A DNA stretch of 64,000 nucleotides, taken from Comamonadaceae bacterium (GTDB lineage Bacteria > Pseudomonadota > Gammaproteobacteria > Burkholderiales > Burkholderiaceae_C). Made by a program: the position numbers and the translations under genes. Where the stretch lies: the NCBI GenBank assembly GCA_027484575.1, contig JAIXSQ010000007.1, forward strand, positions 124,001 to 188,000. The letters run 5' to 3'. Positions 36,252-45,032 of the stretch are shown here, piece after piece (positions within the stretch are counted from its first letter, which is position 1; each line of letters opens with the position of its first letter). A model generated the notes under the pieces. That model was not told the DNA's origin and made no database searches. It saw nothing but the letters and a program-made list of their open reading frames with translations.

Positions 36252-37616
36252 ATGGCCGGCCGCGGCACCGAGCTGCGCACCATCGCCCGGCATGCGGGCA
36301 CGGTCTGGGTGGGCCAGCTGGCCACCATGGCCTTCGGCGTCACCGACACGGTGATCGCCGGCCGCTACCAGGCCGATGCGCTGGCCGCGCTGTCGGTGGG
36401 CTCGGCGGTCTTCATCAGCATCTTCGTCGCGCTGTCCGGCGCGGTGCAGGCGCAGCTGCCGGTGTGGGCGTCGCTGCGCGGCGCCGGCCAGGACGAGGCG
36501 GTGGGCCGCTCGGTGCGGCAGGTGCTGTACCTGGTGGCCGCGGCCTGTGCGGTGGGATTGCCCGTGCTGCTGCTGCCCGGCCCCGTGCTCGACCTCGCCC
36601 AGGTGGCGCCCGCGCTGCAGGCGGGGGTGCGCGACTACCTGGCCATCCTCGCGCTCGGACTGCCGCCGGCGCTGCTGTTCCGCGCCTACTCCACGCTCAA
36701 CCAGGCCCTGGGCAAGCCGGTGCTGGTCACCTGGCTGCAGCTGGCCTCGCTGGCGCTCAAGGTGCCGCTGTCGGTCTGGCTCACCTTCGGCGGCGCCGGC
36801 CTGCCGGCGCTGGGCCTGGCCGGGTGCGCGTGGGCCACCGTGGCCGTGAACTGGCTGCTGCTGGTGCTGGGCACGGCCATGCTGCGCTGGCAGCCGTTCT
36901 ACCGGCCCTACCGGATCTGGCATCGGCCCGAGCGGCCCGATGCGCAGGCGCTGCGCGGCTTCCTGCGCCTGGGCGTGCCCACGGCGCTCGCGGTGGCGGT
37001 GGAGGTGACCTCGTTTACGCTGATGGCGCTGTTCATCGCGCGCCAGGGCGTGACCGCCTCGGCCGCGCACCAGATCGCGGCCAATGCGACGGCCGTGCTC
37101 TACATGCTGCCGCTGTCCCTGGCCCTGGCGACCAGCGCCCGTGTGAGCTGGTGGCTCGGGGCGGGCGAGCCGCGCCAGGCGCGCCTGGCGATGCGGGTGG
37201 GGTACCAGCTGGCCCTGGCGCTGGCCGGGGCGAGCGCGCTGCTGCTGGTGCTGGCCCACCGGCCGCTGGCCCACCTGTACGCCGGCGACCGCCCCGAGGT
37301 GGTCGCCGCCGCCGGCACCCTGCTGCTCTGGGTCGCGGCCTACCACCTGGCGGATGCGCTGCAGGCCATGGGCGTGTTCCTGCTGCGCAGCTGGGGGGTG
37401 GCCACGCGTCCGCTGGTGATCTACGGCGTGCTGCTGTGGGGCGTGGGCCTGGGCGGCGGCTACCTGCTGGCCTACCGCGGCCTGGGCCCGGTGCCCCCGC
37501 TGCAGTCGCCTGCCGCCTTCTGGGGCGCCGGCGCCTTCGCGCTGGCGCTCACGGCGGCCGCCTTCATCGCCCTGCTGTGGCGGACTGTGCGGCTGGCGCG
37601 TCCGCAGCCGCGCTGA
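36252..37616 (+). CDS. MATE-family efflux transporter (NorM-like)
   Basis: A 454-residue exporter with the twelve-helix, two-bundle layout of the MATE family. Recognisable parts are GTVWVGQLATMAFGVTDTVIAGRY (near 17-40), the helix-7 region LGVPTALAVAVEVTSFTLMALF and AHQIAANATAVLYMLPLSLA. It should expel cationic drugs or metabolites in exchange for Na+ or H+. The start codon lies 1 nt after the upstream GT-C-like gene. Its last 53 bp overlap the convergent phoR gene on the other strand, an antisense overlap of coding ends. Confidence 0.92.
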   Translation: MAGRGTELRTIARHAGTVWVGQLATMAFGVTDTVIAGRYQADALAALSVGSAVFISIFVALSGAVQAQLPVWASLRGAGQDEAVGRSVRQVLYLVAAACAVGLPVLLLPGPVLDLAQVAPALQAGVRDYLAILALGLPPALLFRAYSTLNQALGKPVLVTWLQLASLALKVPLSVWLTFGGAGLPALGLAGCAWATVAVNWLLLVLGTAMLRWQPFYRPYRIWHRPERPDAQALRGFLRLGVPTALAVAVEVTSFTLMALFIARQGVTASAAHQIAANATAVLYMLPLSLALATSARVSWWLGAGEPRQARLAMRVGYQLALALAGASALLLVLAHRPLAHLYAGDRPEVVAAAGTLLLWVAAYHLADALQAMGVFLLRSWGVATRPLVIYGVLLWGVGLGGGYLLAYRGLGPVPPLQSPAAFWGAGAFALALTAAAFIALLWRTVRLARPQPR

Positions 37617-38916
37617 CCCGCATCCGGCTGGCCGGGAACTCGATCGCGAAGGTCGAGCCCTGCCCCGGGACGCTGTCGATGCGCAGCCGTGCGCCGTGGC
37701 GCTGCAGCACGTGCTTGACGATCGCCAGGCCCAGGCCGGTGCCGCCGGTCTCGCGCGAGCGGCTGCGGTCGACGCGGTAGAAGCGCTCGGTCAGGCGGGG
37801 GATGTGCTCGGCCGCGATGCCCGGGCCAGTGTCGCGCACCGTGAACTCGGCGCCGCCGTCGGCCTGCATGCGCCACTGCGCGTCGATGCGCCCCCCGGCC
37901 GGCGTGTAGCGCACCGCATTGGTCATCAGGTTGCCCAGCGCACTGGCCAGCTCCGAGGCGGCGCCCGAGACCTGCACGCCCTCGGGCGCGCTGACGTGCA
38001 GCTCCTGCGAGCGCCCCAGCACCGCCGACAGCGCGCGCGCCTCCTGCTCCACCTGCGCCACCAGCGCGGCGACGGGCACCCATTCGCCGGTCCCCGGCAA
38101 CGGGCTGCCCTCCAGCCGCGACAGCGTCAGCAGGTCGCTCACCAGCGTCTGCATGCGCTGGGCCTGCTGGGCCATCAGCTCCAGGTAGCGCGCGCGGTCG
38201 GCCGCCTCCAGCGGCAGGTTCTGCAGGGTCTCGATGAAGCCGGCCAGCACCGTCAGCGGCGTGCGGATCTCGTGCGAGACGTTGGCGACGAAGTCGCGCC
38301 GCATGGTCTCGGCCTGCTCCAGCGCCGTCACGTCGCGCGACAGCAGCAGCTTGCGGCCTTCGGCGTAGGGATGCAGCTGCACCGACACGCGGGCCGGCCG
38401 GCCCGGGGCGCTGTCACGGCCCGGGATCACCACGTCGTGGCTGAAGTCGCCGGCCGCGCCGTAGGCGGCGAAGCCGGGATCGCGCAGCAGGTTGCCCACC
38501 AGCTGCTGCAGGTCGCGCTGCGGATCGATGCCCAGGTGCGCCGAGGCGGTCGCATTGGCCCATTCGATGCGCCCCTCGGGCCCGAGCAGCACCACGCCGT
38601 TGGGCGAGGCCTGGATCGCGGCCAGGAAGTCCTGCAGCCGGGCCTCGGCGGCATCCAGCTGCTGGTCGCGCCCACGCAGCAGGCGCCGCATGCGCTCGCC
38701 CATCTCGCCCCAGACGCCGGCGCGCACCGGCGTGTCGGGGCCTGCGCCACGGCGCAGCCAGCGCAGCGTGCGTCCGGCGCGCAGCAGGTCGAGCAGGAAC
38801 CAGGCCACGCTGCCGGCCACCAGGCCGAGCTCGGCGCCGCGGTCGCCCACGAGCAGGTAGCCAGCCAGGCCGGCGCCGAGCTCGCAGAGCAGGAAGCTGA
38901 GGATGCGCCAGACCAT
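37564..38916 (-). CDS. phoR: Phosphate regulon sensor histidine kinase PhoR
   Basis: A 450-residue membrane sensor kinase. Two N-terminal hydrophobic segments (about 3-22 and 29-45), a basic linker and a PAS domain (about 90-200, with SPNGVVLLGPEGRIEWANA) lead to the HisKA domain. The phospho-acceptor is His215 (VSHEIRTPL). The ATPase boxes are ALGNLMTNAVRYTP, DTGPGI and GTGLGLAI. With PhoB it reads phosphate status through the Pst/PhoU complex. It is the last gene of the pstSCAB-phoU-phoB-phoR run, 30 nt after phoB, and its 3' end overlaps the MATE gene. Confidence 0.95.
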   Translation of the reverse strand: MVWRILSFLLCELGAGLAGYLLVGDRGAELGLVAGSVAWFLLDLLRAGRTLRWLRRGAGPDTPVRAGVWGEMGERMRRLLRGRDQQLDAAEARLQDFLAAIQASPNGVVLLGPEGRIEWANATASAHLGIDPQRDLQQLVGNLLRDPGFAAYGAAGDFSHDVVIPGRDSAPGRPARVSVQLHPYAEGRKLLLSRDVTALEQAETMRRDFVANVSHEIRTPLTVLAGFIETLQNLPLEAADRARYLELMAQQAQRMQTLVSDLLTLSRLEGSPLPGTGEWVPVAALVAQVEQEARALSAVLGRSQELHVSAPEGVQVSGAASELASALGNLMTNAVRYTPAGGRIDAQWRMQADGGAEFTVRDTGPGIAAEHIPRLTERFYRVDRSRSRETGGTGLGLAIVKHVLQRHGARLRIDSVPGQGSTFAIEFPASRMRVSAAADAPAAQSATAGR

Positions 38917-38946
38917 GCGCGCGATGCTAGCCGGGGCCCGCCCGGC

Positions 38947-39657
38947 TCAGCCGGCCTTCAGTGCGGCCTGGGGCTGCGCCGTCAGCCGGTAGCCCGCGCC
39001 GCGCACGGTCTCGACCATCGCCCCGGCCTCGCCCAGCGCCTCGCGCAGCCGCTTGACGTGCACGTCGACCGTGCGCTCCTCGATGAAGACGTGGTCGCCC
39101 CAGACCTTGTCGAGCAGCTGGGCACGGCTGTGCACGCGCTCGGGATGCTTCATGAGGTGCGCGAGCAGCTTGAACTCGGTGGGCCCGACCTTGACCGGCT
39201 GGCCGCGCCAGTGCACCCGGTGGGTGCCGGCGTCGAGCGTGAGCTCGCCGATGGTGACCGCCTCGGTGGCCTGCTCGGGCGCGCGCCGGCGCAGCACGGC
39301 GCGGATGCGCGCCAGCAGCTCCTGGGTCGAGAAGGGCTTGGTGATGTAGTCGTCGGCACCCGCATCGAGGCCGGCCACCTTGTCGGGCTCGTCGCCGCGC
39401 GCGGTCAGCATCAGGATGGGGATGGCCTTGGTGCGGGCCGTGCCGCGCCACTTGCGCGCCAGCGCCAGGCCGCTCTGGCCGGGCAGCATCCAGTCCAGCA
39501 GGATCACGTCGGGCAGCACGGCGTCGAGCTCGCGCTGCGCCGCCTCGCCGTCCTCGGCCCAGATCGGCTGGAAGCCGTTGTGGCGCAGGTTGACCGCCAC
39601 CAGCTCGGCGATCGCCGGCTCATCCTCGACCACCAGCACGCGGGGAACCGTCTTCAT
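38947..39657 (-). CDS. phoB: Phosphate regulon response regulator PhoB
   Basis: A 236-residue OmpR-type regulator. The receiver domain has the acidic pair in VEDEP, phospho-acceptor Asp55 (VILLDWMLPG), Thr in MLTARG and Lys in ITKPF. The C-terminal winged helix (about 135-228) includes VWGDHVFIEERTVDVHVKRLR, the PhoB recognition helix region. Phospho-PhoB binds direct repeats of about CTGTCAT spaced 4 bp; several such repeats occur in this window. It lies between phoU and phoR. Confidence 0.97.
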   Translation of the reverse strand: MKTVPRVLVVEDEPAIAELVAVNLRHNGFQPIWAEDGEAAQRELDAVLPDVILLDWMLPGQSGLALARKWRGTARTKAIPILMLTARGDEPDKVAGLDAGADDYITKPFSTQELLARIRAVLRRRAPEQATEAVTIGELTLDAGTHRVHWRGQPVKVGPTEFKLLAHLMKHPERVHSRAQLLDKVWGDHVFIEERTVDVHVKRLREALGEAGAMVETVRGAGYRLTAQPQAALKAG

Positions 39658-39676
39658 GGGAACTGCCTGCGGGCGC

Positions 39677-40378
39677 TCAGCGCAGCGCCGATTCGATGTC
39701 GGCCAGCGAGGCGTGGCGCACGTCCTCGCCCTTGACCACGTAGATGATGAACTCGGCGATGTTCTTGGCGTGGTCGCCGATGCGCTCGAGCGCCTTGGCC
39801 AGGAACAGCAGGTCCAGGCTGGGGGAGATCGTGCGCGGGTCTTCCATCATGTACGTGATGAGCTTGCGCACGAAGCCGTCGAACTCGGCGTCCAGCAGGT
39901 CGTCCTCCTTGAGGATCGCCAGCGCGGCCTGGGTGTCCAGGCGGGCGAACGCGTCCAGCGCCTTGCGCAGCAGGCCGCTGGCCAGGTCGGCCTCGACCCG
40001 CAGCTCGGAGGCCGGCAGGGCGCGGGCGGAGCCGCTGTCGATGATGGACTTGACCATGCGCGCGATCTTGGCCGCCTCGTCGCCCACGCGCTCGAGGTTG
40101 GCGCAGGTCTTGGAGATCGCCATCAGCAGGCGCAGGTCGCGCGCGGTGGGCTGCCGCCGCGCGATGATCGACGACAGCTCGCGGTCGATCTCCACCTCCA
40201 TGTTGTTCACGCGCGGCTCGGTCTCCAGCACCTGCGTGGCCGCCTCGGCGTGGAAGTGCGACAGCGCGTACACCGCCTGGCGGATCTGCGATTCGACGAG
40301 GCCGCCCATCTCCATGACGCGCGAGGACACGCCATTGAGCTCGCTGTCGAACTGGGTGGAAAGGTGCTTGTCGGGCAT
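39677..40378 (-). CDS. phoU: Phosphate-specific transport system regulator PhoU
   Basis: A 233-residue all-helical protein with two PhoU repeats, each containing an E/D-x-x-x-D metal-binding helix: EVEIDRELSSIIARRQP in the first and RIGDHAKNIAEFIIY in the second. It couples the Pst transporter to PhoR and keeps the Pho regulon off when phosphate is plentiful. The start MPDKHLSTQFDSELNGVSSRVMEMG is canonical. The gene lies 23 nt after pstB. Confidence 0.97.
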   Translation of the reverse strand: MPDKHLSTQFDSELNGVSSRVMEMGGLVESQIRQAVYALSHFHAEAATQVLETEPRVNNMEVEIDRELSSIIARRQPTARDLRLLMAISKTCANLERVGDEAAKIARMVKSIIDSGSARALPASELRVEADLASGLLRKALDAFARLDTQAALAILKEDDLLDAEFDGFVRKLITYMMEDPRTISPSLDLLFLAKALERIGDHAKNIAEFIIYVVKGEDVRHASLADIESALR

Positions 40379-40401
40379 GGTGCGTCTCCCTGGAAGCCGG
40401 G

Positions 40402-41175
40402 TCAGCCGAAGCGCCCGGTGATGTAGTCCTCGGTTTCCTTGCGCTTGGGCTTGAAGAAGATCTGCTCGGTCTCGCCGACCTCCACCAGGTCGCCCAGGTA
40501 CATGTACGCCGTGTAGTCGCTGCAGCGCGCCGCCTGCTGCATGTTGTGGGTCACGATCACCACCGTGTAGTCGTGCTTGAGCTCGGCGATCAGCTCCTCG
40601 ATCTTGGCGGTGGAGATGGGATCCAGCGCCGAACAGGGCTCGTCAAGCAGCAGCACCTCGGGCTTGATGGCGATGCCGCGCGCGATGCACAGCCGCTGCT
40701 GCTGGCCGCCCGACAGGCCCGAGCCGCTCTGGTCCAGCTTGTCCTTGACCTCGCCCCACAGCGCCGCCTTGCGCAGCGCCCACTCCACGCGCTCGTCCAT
40801 GTCGGTGGCGCTGAGGTTCTCGAACAGGCGCACGCCGAAGGCGATGTTGTCGTAGATGGACATCGGGAACGGCGTGGGCTTCTGGAACACCATGCCCACC
40901 TTGGCGCGGATCAGCGCCACGTCCTGCCGGCTCGTCAGCAGGTTCTCGCCGTCCAGCAGGATCTCGCCCTCGGCGCGCTGCTCGGGGTACAGCTCGAACA
41001 TGCGGTTGAAGGTGCGCAGCAGCGTGGACTTGCCGCAGCCCGAGGGACCGATGAAGGCGGTGACCTTCTTCTCGGGGATCTCGAGGTTGATGCCCTTGAG
41101 GGCGTGGAACTTGCCGTAATAGAAGTTCAGGTTCTTGACGGCGAGCTTGGCCGGGGCCTGGAAGGTGGCGCTCAT
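40402..41175 (-). CDS. pstB: Phosphate ABC transporter ATPase PstB
   Basis: A 257-residue ABC ATPase. Walker A is GPSGCGKST (43-51), the signature is LSGGQQQR, and Walker B is [12 protein letters not shown]. The [21 protein letters not shown] opening is typical of PstB. It powers uptake of inorganic phosphate through PstC/PstA. It lies 7 nt after pstA. Confidence 0.98.
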   Translation of the reverse strand: MSATFQAPAKLAVKNLNFYYGKFHALKGINLEIPEKKVTAFIGPSGCGKSTLLRTFNRMFELYPEQRAEGEILLDGENLLTSRQDVALIRAKVGMVFQKPTPFPMSIYDNIAFGVRLFENLSATDMDERVEWALRKAALWGEVKDKLDQSGSGLSGGQQQRLCIARGIAIKPEVLLLDEPCSALDPISTAKIEELIAELKHDYTVVIVTHNMQQAARCSDYTAYMYLGDLVEVGETEQIFFKPKRKETEDYITGRFG

Positions 41176-41182
41176 GGGGCTC

Positions 41183-42088
41183 TCAGGTCTTGTTGCGGGT
41201 CAGCACGCGGGCCAGGATGTTCAGGCCCAGGACTGCCATGGTGATCAGGAACACGCCGGCCCAGGCCAGCTGCTGCCAGTTCTCGTAGGGGCTCATCGCG
41301 AACTTGAAGATGGTCACCGGCAGGCTGGCCATGGGCTCGTTCAGGTTCGACGAGAAGAACTGGTTGTTCAGGGCGGTGAACAGCAGCGGCGCCGTCTCGC
41401 CCGAGATGCGGGCGACGGCCAGGAGCACGCCGGTGACCACGCCGGCGCGGGCGGCGCGCAGCGTGATGCTCAGGATCACCTTCCACTTGGGTGCGCCCAG
41501 CGCGTACGCCGCTTCGCGCAGCGCCGAGGGCACCAGCATCAGCATGTTCTCCGTGGTGCGGATCACCACCGGCACCACGATCAGCGCCAGCGCCAGCACG
41601 CCGGCCCAGCCCGAGAACTGCTTGTAGCGCGCGACCACGGCCGCGTAGATGAACAGGCCGACCACGATCGAGGGTGCCGACAGCAGGATGTCGTTGACGA
41701 AGCGGGTGGTGGTGCCCAGCCAGCCGTGCACGTCGTACTCGGCCAGGTAGATGCCGGCCAGGATGCCGATGGGCGTGGCCACGAAGGTGGCCAGCAGCAC
41801 CATCAGGAACGAGCCCCAGATCGCGTTGGCGATGCCGCCCACCTCGTTGGGCGGCGGCGTCATCTGGGTCAGCGCGGTCCAGGTCATGCCGCCGATGCCC
41901 AGGCGGAAGGTCTCCACCAGGATCCACACCAGCCAGAACACGCCGAAGGCCATGGCGCCCAGCGACAGGGCCAGCGCCACCTGGTTCACGCGCTTGCGCA
42001 CGGCGTAGCGCTGCTCGCGCAGGCGGGCGGCGTCGGCCTTGCGCAGCAGGGTCTCGCCGGTGGGCTGGAAGTCGACGTGACGGGTCAT
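41183..42088 (-). CDS. pstA: Phosphate ABC transporter permease PstA
   Basis: A 301-residue inner-membrane permease with six hydrophobic helices. The cytoplasmic EAA-type loop is [17 protein letters not shown] (residues about 190-206), which contacts PstB. The first ~35 residues are a charged cytosolic extension. It is in tandem with pstC (55-nt gap) and pstB (7-nt gap) and ends with [12 protein letters not shown]. Confidence 0.97.
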   Translation of the reverse strand: MTRHVDFQPTGETLLRKADAARLREQRYAVRKRVNQVALALSLGAMAFGVFWLVWILVETFRLGIGGMTWTALTQMTPPPNEVGGIANAIWGSFLMVLLATFVATPIGILAGIYLAEYDVHGWLGTTTRFVNDILLSAPSIVVGLFIYAAVVARYKQFSGWAGVLALALIVVPVVIRTTENMLMLVPSALREAAYALGAPKWKVILSITLRAARAGVVTGVLLAVARISGETAPLLFTALNNQFFSSNLNEPMASLPVTIFKFAMSPYENWQQLAWAGVFLITMAVLGLNILARVLTRNKT

Positions 42089-42143
42089 TGCTGGACCTCC
42101 GCGCTGCGCGCTGCGGGATTCGCCTCGGGAACGGCCCGGCGGC

Positions 42144-43109
42144 TCATGCCTTGCGCCCCTCGCCCTTGCGCAGCCGCGACAGCAGCAGCTTGGACAGCGT
42201 CAGCACCACGAAGGTGATGAAGAACAGCACCAGGCCCAGGTAGATCAGCGCCGCCTGGTGGATGCCGCTGGCGGCTTCCGCGAACTCGTTGGCCAGGGCC
42301 GAGGTGATGCTGTTGGCGGGCTGGAACAGCGACAGCGAGTCGAGCTGGTTGAAGTTGCCGATGACGAAGGTCACCGCCATGGTCTCGCCCAGCGCGCGGC
42401 CCAGGCCCAGCATGATGCCGCCGACGACGCCGGCCTTGGTGTACGGCATCACCACCTTCCACACCACCTCCCAGGTCGTGGAGCCCAGCGCGTAGGCCGA
42501 CTCCTTGAGCATGGGCGGGGTCACCTCGAACACGTCGCGCATCACGGCGGCGATGAACGGGATGATCATGATGGCCAGGATGATGCCGGCCGACAGGATG
42601 CCGATGCCCACCGGGGGCCCGGACACGAAGGCGCCGAGGACGGGCACGCCGGACAGCAGCGCCTGCAGCGGCTGCTGCACGTAGGTGGCCAGGATGGGGC
42701 CGAACACCAGCAGGCCCCACATGCCGTAGACGATGGAGGGCACGGCGGCCAGCAGTTCGATGGCCGTGCCCAGGGGGCGCTTGAGCCACGAGGGCGACAG
42801 CTCGGTGAGGAACAGCGCGATGCCGAAGCTCACCGGCACGGCGATGACCAGCGCGATGATCGAGGTGGCCAGCGTGCCGTAGATCATCACGAGGCCGCCG
42901 AATTCCTCGGCCACCGGATCCCAGACGCTGTTGGTGAGGAACCCCAGCCCGTACTTCTCGATGGCGGGCCAGGCGCCCACGACCAGCGACAGCAGGATGC
43001 CCGCCAGCAGGCCGAGGGTCAGGACCGCCGCGCCGCGGGCGGCCCAACCGAACAGCCGGTCGACCCAGGCATTGCCGAGCGCCGGCTTGCCGGCGGGGGG
43101 AAAACTCAT
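42144..43109 (-). CDS. pstC: Phosphate ABC transporter permease PstC
   Basis: A 321-residue permease. The ATG at 43109 is preferred because GGAG lies about 8 nt before it and the product then begins like other PstC proteins; an upstream start at 43187 would add 26 residues with no better signal. Six membrane helices and the EAA-type loop [20 protein letters not shown] are visible. [17 protein letters not shown] near helix 5 is characteristic. It follows pstS after a 113-nt gap with a strong stem-loop. Confidence 0.95.
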   Translation of the reverse strand: MSFPPAGKPALGNAWVDRLFGWAARGAAVLTLGLLAGILLSLVVGAWPAIEKYGLGFLTNSVWDPVAEEFGGLVMIYGTLATSIIALVIAVPVSFGIALFLTELSPSWLKRPLGTAIELLAAVPSIVYGMWGLLVFGPILATYVQQPLQALLSGVPVLGAFVSGPPVGIGILSAGIILAIMIIPFIAAVMRDVFEVTPPMLKESAYALGSTTWEVVWKVVMPYTKAGVVGGIMLGLGRALGETMAVTFVIGNFNQLDSLSLFQPANSITSALANEFAEAASGIHQAALIYLGLVLFFITFVVLTLSKLLLSRLRKGEGRKA

Positions 43110-43124
43110 CTTGCGCTCCTCGTC

Positions 43125-43145
43125 CCGGGCCAGCGGCTGGCCCGG
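43125..43145 (-). other. Stem-loop in the pstS-pstC gap
   Basis: CCGGGCCAG-CGG-CTGGCCCGG is a perfect 9-bp hairpin 15 nt upstream of the pstC ATG. There is no T-run. Such intercistronic hairpins can protect the upstream pstS message, which is needed in excess over the permease; that role is inferred. Confidence 0.5.
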
Positions 43146-43222
43146 AACCGGGAAGCTGGCCTCGCGGGCCGGGAGTGTAGAGGACACGCGGCCCCTCCTC
43201 GTTCTTTCTTCTTACTGGCCGG

Positions 43223-44254
43223 TCACTTCCAGGCGATGGGCTTGCCGGCGGCGTCCTTCAGCTCGGACGCCCACAGCTTCTCGACCTGCGCCTTCACGGC
43301 CGCGGGCATGGGCACGTAGTCCAGGTCCTCGGCGGTCTTGTCGCCGCTCTTGTAGGCCCAGTCGAAGAACTTGAGCGCGGTGGCCGCCTGGGCCGGCTTG
43401 TCCTGCACCTTGTGCATCAGGATGAAGGTCGCGCCGGTGATGGGCCACGACTGCGCGCCCGGCTGGTTGGTGAGGATCTGGTAGAAGCTCTTGGCCCAGT
43501 CGGCACCGGCCGCAGCGGCCTTGAACGCGCTGTCGTCGGGCGCGACGAACTGGCCGGCGGCGTTCTGCATCAGCGCATAGGTCAGCTTGTTCTGCTTGAC
43601 GTACGAGTACTCGACGTAGCCGATCGAGTTGGGCAGGCGGCCGACGAAGGCGGCCACGCCCTCGTTGCCCTTGCCGCCAGCGCCGGTGGGCCAGTTCACC
43701 GCCGTGCCCTCGCCGACCTTGGACTTCCACTCGGCGTTCACCTTGGCCAGGTAGTTGGTGAAGATGAAGGTCGTGCCGGAGCCGTCGGCGCGGCGCACCG
43801 GGGCGATCGGCGCGTCGGGCAGGTTCAGGCTGGGGTTGAGCGCCTTGATCGCGGCATCGTTCCACTTGGCGATCTTGCCCAGGTAGATGTCGCCCAGGAC
43901 CTGGCCGTTCAGGCGCAGCTGGCCGGGGGCGATGCCCTTGACGTTGAGCACCGGCACCACGCCGCCGATGACGGTGGGGAACTGGATCTGGTTCTTCTTC
44001 TGCAGGTCGGCGTCGCTCAGGGGGGCGTCCGAGGCGCCGAAGTCGACGGTCTTGGCGTCGATCTGGCGGATGCCGGCGCCCGAGCCCACCGACTGGTAGT
44101 TGATCTTCACGCCCGTGGCCTTGTTGTAGTCGGCCGCCCACTTGGCGTACAGCGGCGCCGGGAAGCTGGCACCGGCCCCGGTGATGTCCTGGGCCGAGAC
44201 GGCGCCGGCGAACGCCACGGTGGCGAGAGCGGCGGTGCGAAGGATCGGATGCAT
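43223..44254 (-). CDS. pstS: Phosphate-binding periplasmic protein PstS
   Basis: A 343-residue periplasmic phosphate-binding protein. The ATG at 44254 gives a clean signal peptide (MHPILRTAALATVAFAGAVSA) before QDITGAGASFPAPLYAKW, the standard mature start. Phosphate-contact segments include SVGSGAGIRQ, DFGASDAPLSD and RRADGSGTTFIF. It is the first gene of the operon, and a near-perfect Pho box with a correctly spaced -10 lies upstream. Confidence 0.97.
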   Translation of the reverse strand: MHPILRTAALATVAFAGAVSAQDITGAGASFPAPLYAKWAADYNKATGVKINYQSVGSGAGIRQIDAKTVDFGASDAPLSDADLQKKNQIQFPTVIGGVVPVLNVKGIAPGQLRLNGQVLGDIYLGKIAKWNDAAIKALNPSLNLPDAPIAPVRRADGSGTTFIFTNYLAKVNAEWKSKVGEGTAVNWPTGAGGKGNEGVAAFVGRLPNSIGYVEYSYVKQNKLTYALMQNAAGQFVAPDDSAFKAAAAGADWAKSFYQILTNQPGAQSWPITGATFILMHKVQDKPAQAATALKFFDWAYKSGDKTAEDLDYVPMPAAVKAQVEKLWASELKDAAGKPIAWK

Positions 44255-44294
44255 GGGCTGGGTCCTCGGGGGTGGGTTGGATGGGATGGGCGCG

Positions 44295-44328
44295 ATTCTG
44301 GGAAGCTTCCATGACAGTCCCGTGACAG
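44295..44328 (-). promoter_or_regulatory. Pho box and -10 of the pst operon
   Basis: On the minus strand CTGTCAC-GGGA-CTGTCAT (44328-44311) is two 7-mers 4 bp apart, as in the E. coli PhoB box consensus. Exactly 10 nt downstream lies CAGAAT (44300-44295), a good -10. This is the expected architecture of a PhoB-activated promoter lacking a -35. Confidence 0.85.
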
Positions 44329-44380
44329 CGCGATGTCCCCACGGCCGTGAAGCCCTTGACGTCGCCACGCCCGGTCACAG

Positions 44381-44414
44381 CCGTCACGTGGCTGTCACAA
44401 GCCCCGCACAGACT
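44381..44414 (+). promoter_or_regulatory. Candidate Pho box before the fasciclin lipoprotein gene
   Basis: CCGTCAC-GTGG-CTGTCAC (44381-44398) has the 7-4-7 spacing of a PhoB box in plus orientation. Ten nt later CAGACT (44409-44414) is a weak -10. It is divergent from the pstS box in the same intergenic region. Confidence 0.6.
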
Positions 44415-44447
44415 CGCGCCCCGTCGTCACAACCACGGAGAAGCACG

Positions 44448-44933
44448 ATGCCCACCCGCCGCCTCGCCCTCGTCCTCGGCGCCGTCACGCTGGCACTTGC
44501 CGGCTGCGCCACCACGTCCGCCCCCGTGTCGGTCGCCGACACGATCGCACGCGATCCGCAGCTGTCGACCCTGGCCGGCCTGGTCCGGTCCGCCGGCCTG
44601 GCGGACACCTTGCGCGGCGCCGGTCCCTACACCGTGTTCGCACCGACCAACGACGCATTCAAGGCCGTGCCCGCCAAGACCCTGGAAGACCTGGGCAAGG
44701 ATCCGGCCCAGTTGCGCGCCGTGCTGACCTACCACGTGCTGCCGGCCCGCGTCGGCGCCGCCCAGGTCACCGGCAACAGCAGCCAGAAGACGATCCAGGG
44801 CGCCAACGTGGCCGTGTCCAAGGCCGGCACCTTCGTGACCGTCGAGGACGCGATGGTGCAGACCGCCGACATCGCGGCCACCAACGGCGTCGTGCACACC
44901 ATCGACCGCGTGCTGATCCCGCCGCGCCGCTGA
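44448..44933 (+). CDS. Fasciclin-domain (FAS1) lipoprotein
   Basis: A 161-residue lipoprotein. The ATG at 44448 follows GGAG. The lipobox LALAGC lipidates Cys20, and one FAS1 domain fills the rest. The H1 and H2 fasciclin boxes are clear: GPYTVFAPTNDAFKAV (about 59-74) and NGVVHTIDRVLIPP at the C-terminus, with YHVLPARV between. FAS1 proteins are secreted adhesion or stress proteins; in bacteria their role is mostly undefined. It is divergent from pstS with a Pho-box-like repeat on its side, so phosphate starvation may induce it. A strong terminator follows. Confidence 0.9.
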   Translation: MPTRRLALVLGAVTLALAGCATTSAPVSVADTIARDPQLSTLAGLVRSAGLADTLRGAGPYTVFAPTNDAFKAVPAKTLEDLGKDPAQLRAVLTYHVLPARVGAAQVTGNSSQKTIQGANVAVSKAGTFVTVEDAMVQTADIAATNGVVHTIDRVLIPPRR

Positions 44934-44953
44934 GCCAGCCACCCCGCCCAACC

Positions 44954-44982
44954 GCCCGCGCCCTGCCGCGGGCTTCTTTTTT
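44954..44982 (+). terminator. Rho-independent terminator after the fasciclin gene
   Basis: GCCCGCG-CCCTGC-CGCGGGC (44954-44973) is a perfect 7-bp stem followed by TTCTTTTTT, 20 nt after the stop. Confidence 0.9.
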
Positions 44983-45032
44983 GCTGCGGCAGGCCACGCC
45001 GGCACGCTGCCACCCACTGCTATCCTGACCCC

